From HGM04593 sp045631905 (GTDB lineage: Bacteria > Bacteroidota > Bacteroidia > Bacteroidales > Bacteroidaceae): 7,630 nucleotides of DNA. Positions within the stretch are counted from its first letter, which is position 1, and the number at the start of each line of letters is the position of its first letter. The notes beneath the pieces were generated by a model, which worked only from the letters and a program-made list of their open reading frames with translations, had not been told where the DNA came from and made no database searches. This document shows positions 5,780-7,630 of the stretch, piece by piece. Both the position numbers and the translations under genes were made by a program. The DNA is taken from the NCBI GenBank assembly GCA_045631905.1, contig JAZQVO010000041.1, positions 1 to 7,630 of the forward strand, given 5' to 3'.

Positions 5780-7087
5780 ATGAAACAAGACATGATTGTC
5801 ATTTTGGACCTCGGAAGCCACGAAAACACCGTGCTTGCCCGTGCCATTCGCGCGTTGGGAGTTTATAGCGAAATTTACCCCCACGACATCACAGTTGAAG
5901 AGTTGAAGGCATTGCCTAATGTAAAAGGTATCATCATCAACGGTGGCCCCAACAATGTTATAGACGGAGTTGCCATAGATGTAAACCACGACATATACGA
6001 GGCCGGTTTCCCCATAATGGCCACCGGTCACGACAAAGCACTTTGCGAGGTTAAGCTCCCCGCCATCACCAACGATGTAGAGGTCGCCAAAGAGGCTGTT
6101 GAGTCGTTTGTGCTCGACACTTGCAAAGCCGAGAAAAACTGGAACATGACAAACTTCGTGAACGACCAAGTTGAGCTTATCCGCCGTCAGGTAGGCAACA
6201 AAAAGGTACTACTCGCTCTTTCGGGCGGTGTAGACAGCTCTGTTGTTGCAGCGTTGCTTTTGAAGGCTATCGGCGACAACCTTGTGTGCGTACACGTGAA
6301 CCACGGTCTCATGCGTAAAGGCGAGTCGGAGGCAGTTGTAGAGGTGTTCAGCAAACAGCTTTGCGCCAACCTTGTATACGTTGATGCTACCGACCGTTTC
6401 CTCGACAAGCTCGCCGGCGTGGCCGACCCCGAAGAGAAACGCAAAATTATTGGTGGCGAGTTTATTCGCGTGTTCGAAGAAGAGGCACGCAAGCTCGACG
6501 GCATCGACTTTTTGGGACAAGGTACCATCTACCCCGACATTGTAGAGAGCGGTACCAAAACAGCAAAAATGGTTAAGTCGCACCACAATGTAGGTGGCCT
6601 TCCCGAAGACCTACAATTTGAGCTCGTAGAGCCCATACGCCAACTCTTTAAAGACGAGGTACGCGCATGCGGTTTGGAGCTCGGTCTCCCCTACGACATG
6701 GTATATCGCCAACCCTTCCCCGGCCCCGGCCTCGGAGTACGCTGTTTGGGTGCGATTACACGCGACCGTTTGGAAGCTCTCCGCGAGTCGGACGCTATCT
6801 TGCGCGACGAGTTCAAGAAAGCCGGTCTCGACAAGAAGGTATGGCAGTACTTCACCGTGGTACCCGACTTTAAGTCGGTAGGTGTGCGCGACAACGCTCG
6901 TTCATACGATTGGCCCGTAATTATTCGTGCCGTGAACACAGTAGATGCCATGACAGCCACCATTGAACAAATTGAGTGGCCCATACTTTTGAAGATAACC
7001 GACCGCATACTCGCCGAGGTACCCAACATCAACCGTGTATGCTACGACATGTCACCAAAACCCAGCGCAACTATTGAGTGGGAGTAA
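5780..7087 (+). CDS. guaA: GMP synthase with degenerate, shortened amidotransferase domain
   Basis: GMP synthase aminates XMP to GMP using ATP in purine biosynthesis. This copy has 435 residues, against roughly 510-525 for ordinary two-domain enzymes. The C-terminal parts look complete: the ATP-pyrophosphatase loop SGGVDSS (148-154), HVNHGLMRKGE, GQGTIYPD, the KSHHNVGGLPEDL stretch, PFPGPGLG (312-319), and the end SPKPSATIEWE. The N-terminal class-I glutamine amidotransferase fold begins normally (ILDLGSHENTVLARAIR), but where GVCYG with the nucleophile is expected it reads MATGHD, so Cys is replaced by Gly83. About 85 residues that normally follow, including the His-x-Glu pair, are missing before ESFVLDTC. 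It should therefore use free ammonia or a partner glutaminase. Similar shortened GuaA proteins are, from memory, widespread in Bacteroidales, so this is probably not recent decay. The start at 5780 was chosen because the fold begins at once; upstream ATGs at 5672 and 5711 would add unrelated residues. Confidence 0.93.
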   Translation: MKQDMIVILDLGSHENTVLARAIRALGVYSEIYPHDITVEELKALPNVKGIIINGGPNNVIDGVAIDVNHDIYEAGFPIMATGHDKALCEVKLPAITNDVEVAKEAVESFVLDTCKAEKNWNMTNFVNDQVELIRRQVGNKKVLLALSGGVDSSVVAALLLKAIGDNLVCVHVNHGLMRKGESEAVVEVFSKQLCANLVYVDATDRFLDKLAGVADPEEKRKIIGGEFIRVFEEEARKLDGIDFLGQGTIYPDIVESGTKTAKMVKSHHNVGGLPEDLQFELVEPIRQLFKDEVRACGLELGLPYDMVYRQPFPGPGLGVRCLGAITRDRLEALRESDAILRDEFKKAGLDKKVWQYFTVVPDFKSVGVRDNARSYDWPVIIRAVNTVDAMTATIEQIEWPILLKITDRILAEVPNINRVCYDMSPKPSATIEWE

Positions 7088-7135
7088 CAAAAAAAATGAC
7101 TTCGGAATTAATTCCGAAGTCATTTTTTTTGTTAC
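7084..7135. terminator. Perfect 52-bp palindrome overlapping the guaA stop codon (terminator)
   Basis: The two 26-nt arms are exact reverse complements around the centre 7109/7110. Each comprises GTAAC, eight A, and the core TGACTTCGGAATT. The TAA stop of guaA (7085-7087) is inside the left arm. The GC-containing core followed by eight T makes a good intrinsic terminator, and the symmetry makes it bidirectional. No interruption or mismatch is present. Confidence 0.9.
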
Positions 7136-7142
7136 GACAACA

Positions 7143-7252
7143 GGGTTAATTGCAGAGCCATAGGTCAAGCGTAGTGCCGAAGGGTGGCACCGCTTGGGTG
7201 GCGATTGCGAAGCAACTGCAATTAAGCCAATGGGATGCCACCGAAGGGGGCA
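7143..7252. repeat. Structured hairpin repeat, copy 1 (best preserved)
   Basis: Pairing can be traced by hand. An outer stem, TTAATTGCAG (7146-7155) with CTGCAATTAA (7216-7225), encloses two hairpins. The first has GCCA/TGGC, CAAGCG/CGCTTG and GTGCC/GGCAC, with a TA bulge at 7172-7173. The second is TTGC-GAA-GCAA (7205-7215). This is a compact three-way junction. After a CAATGGGA linker comes a further hairpin, TGCC...GGCA (7236-7252), followed by ACTAC. It lies just after the guaA terminator. No protein of credible composition is encoded here. It may be a REP/REPIN-like element, a structured RNA, or part of a decayed mobile element. Confidence 0.5.
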
Positions 7253-7282
7253 ACTACTTTACTATAAAGACTACCTACATAG

Positions 7283-7384
7283 AATTTTTGAGCAGTTAGT
7301 CGCGTGCAGCACTGACGAAGATAGTGCCACGCGGGGTGCGATTGCCGCAGGCAACAAAAGCAGTCAATTATTTTGCTTGCAAAA
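7283..7384. repeat. Structured hairpin repeat, copy 2
   Basis: The same order of elements recurs with different bases. The long hairpin is CGCGTG (7301-7306), bulge CA, GCACT, a 9-nt loop, AGTGC, then CACGCG (7328-7333). A triloop hairpin follows, TTGCC-GCA-GGCAA (7342-7354), after the shared GCGATTGC. A final hairpin is TTTTGC-TT-GCAAAA (7371-7384). The enclosing stem, 7283-7291 with 7364-7372, has two mismatches. Preserved pairing with changed bases relative to copy 1 supports selection or descent as a structured element. Confidence 0.45.
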
Positions 7385-7400
7385 TGATAGAGGAAATCAC

Positions 7401-7479
7401 TGAGTAATAGTCACGCAAAGCGTGGGATACGGTTACAACGCAACAGGGATTGACTCAATGGGAGAGCCGCAACGCGGCT
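7401..7479. repeat. Structured hairpin repeat, copy 3 (shorter)
   Basis: The outer stem TGAGTAAT (7401-7408) pairs with ATTGACTCA (7449-7457), with one bulged G. Inside is CACGC-AAA-GCGTG (7412-7424). After the shared linker CAATGGGA comes AGCCGC-AAC-GCGGCT (7465-7479), followed by ACAATC. Direct base similarity to copy 1 runs from about 7420 to 7468 (GCnTGGG, GCAAC, ATTnA and CAATGGGA are all kept). The bulged extension of the first hairpin is absent. Confidence 0.45.
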
Positions 7480-7493
7480 ACAATCACCACACA

Positions 7494-7629
7494 GAACGCA
7501 AAAAAGAGGAATACAAAGAGGTTATTTCATTCTTAAAGCGTGGTTACTCTGTACGAAACACAGCAAAGCTTTGTTTCACGAACCACTACCGCTCGGCAAA
7601 GTAAATACATTTCCTTTGCACTCGCTTAA
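7494..7629 (+). pseudogene. Remnant of serine-recombinase C-terminal HTH, frameshifted
   Basis: In one frame the stretch reads ERKKEEYKEVISFLKRGYSVRNTAKLC (split here as ERKKEEYKEV, ISFLKRGYSV and RNTAKLC). This resembles the C-terminal helix-turn-helix DNA-binding region of resolvase/invertase-type serine recombinases, in which a K/E-rich helix precedes a GxSVRxxAK turn. After Cys (7572-7574) the frame is lost. Skipping one T at about 7575 restores a plausible recognition helix (SRTTTARQSKYI) that ends with TAA at 7627-7629. No catalytic domain is present upstream; the preceding DNA is the hairpin repeat. I read this as a fragment of a mobile-element recombinase. The family assignment rests on a short motif and could be wrong. 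Confidence 0.4.
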
Positions 7630-7630
7630 C

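Noticed and set aside
7194..7403. A 69-codon plus-strand ORF (and the first part of the one at 7422) that share an MG...AT.I..MG...RG pattern
   Set aside because: The shared pattern is explained by the DNA repeats that both ORFs cover; the codons follow hairpin arms rather than a plausible protein.
7143..7480. CRISPR array, tRNA or integron attC interpretation of the 3' repeats
   Set aside because: The units are imperfect and of unequal spacing with no constant spacer pattern. No cloverleaf with a T-loop sequence is present, and the GTTRRRY/RYYYAAC core sites of attC are missing.
7611..7618. TTCCTTTG near the window end as a promoter -7 box
   Set aside because: It has one mismatch to TAnnTTTG, no -33 element, and lies inside the recombinase remnant; too little sequence follows to judge.

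Overview
The window looks like chromosomal DNA of a Bacteroidales (Bacteroidota) bacterium. The proteins have Bacteroidales character, especially the GMP synthase with a shortened amidotransferase domain and the stand-alone chorismatase-like protein. Several intergenic regions carry the phylum's promoter signature, a -7 box of form TAnnTTTG, and Shine-Dalgarno sequences are weak or absent. No tRNA, rRNA or CRISPR array was seen.

Layout. (1) 1-333 is the AT-rich C-terminal end of a protein resembling PGN_0703-type putative nucleases. It is followed after 14 nt by a stand-alone alanyl-tRNA editing protein of the AlaX type (348-809). (2) 949-2040, with its own promoter, encodes a two-domain RidA-fold protein of the FkbO/Hyg5/XanB2 chorismatase type. 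(3) After a 270-nt leader rich in inverted repeats comes a small heat-shock protein (2311-2811) with an unusual eight-cysteine insertion. A strong hairpin separates it from a convergent DNA alkylation repair gene (3551-2870) that is broken by one extra C in a six-C run. (4) gapA lies on the minus strand (4776-3766). Between its probable promoter and its start codon is a 28-codon lipoprotein-like ORF, in frame with gapA and separated from it by a single stop codon. (5) Divergently, mscL (5193-5645) has a Pro-Ala linker and a textbook terminator, followed by guaA (5780-7087). This guaA keeps the ATP-pyrophosphatase and dimerisation domains but has lost the glutaminase nucleophile. (6) The last 500 nt hold no intact gene. 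After a perfect 52-bp palindrome at the guaA stop there are about three diverged copies of a hairpin-rich repeat that folds similarly in each copy, then a frameshifted remnant of a serine-recombinase C-terminus.

Most intact genes are unrelated housekeeping or stress functions: translation quality control, proteostasis, glycolysis, osmotic protection and purine synthesis. Each has its own promoter and/or hairpin terminator, so this is not one pathway operon. The items most worth follow-up are the small lipoprotein-like ORF in the gapA leader, the structured repeats at 7143-7480, the Cys-rich Hsp20 and the GATase-degenerate GuaA.
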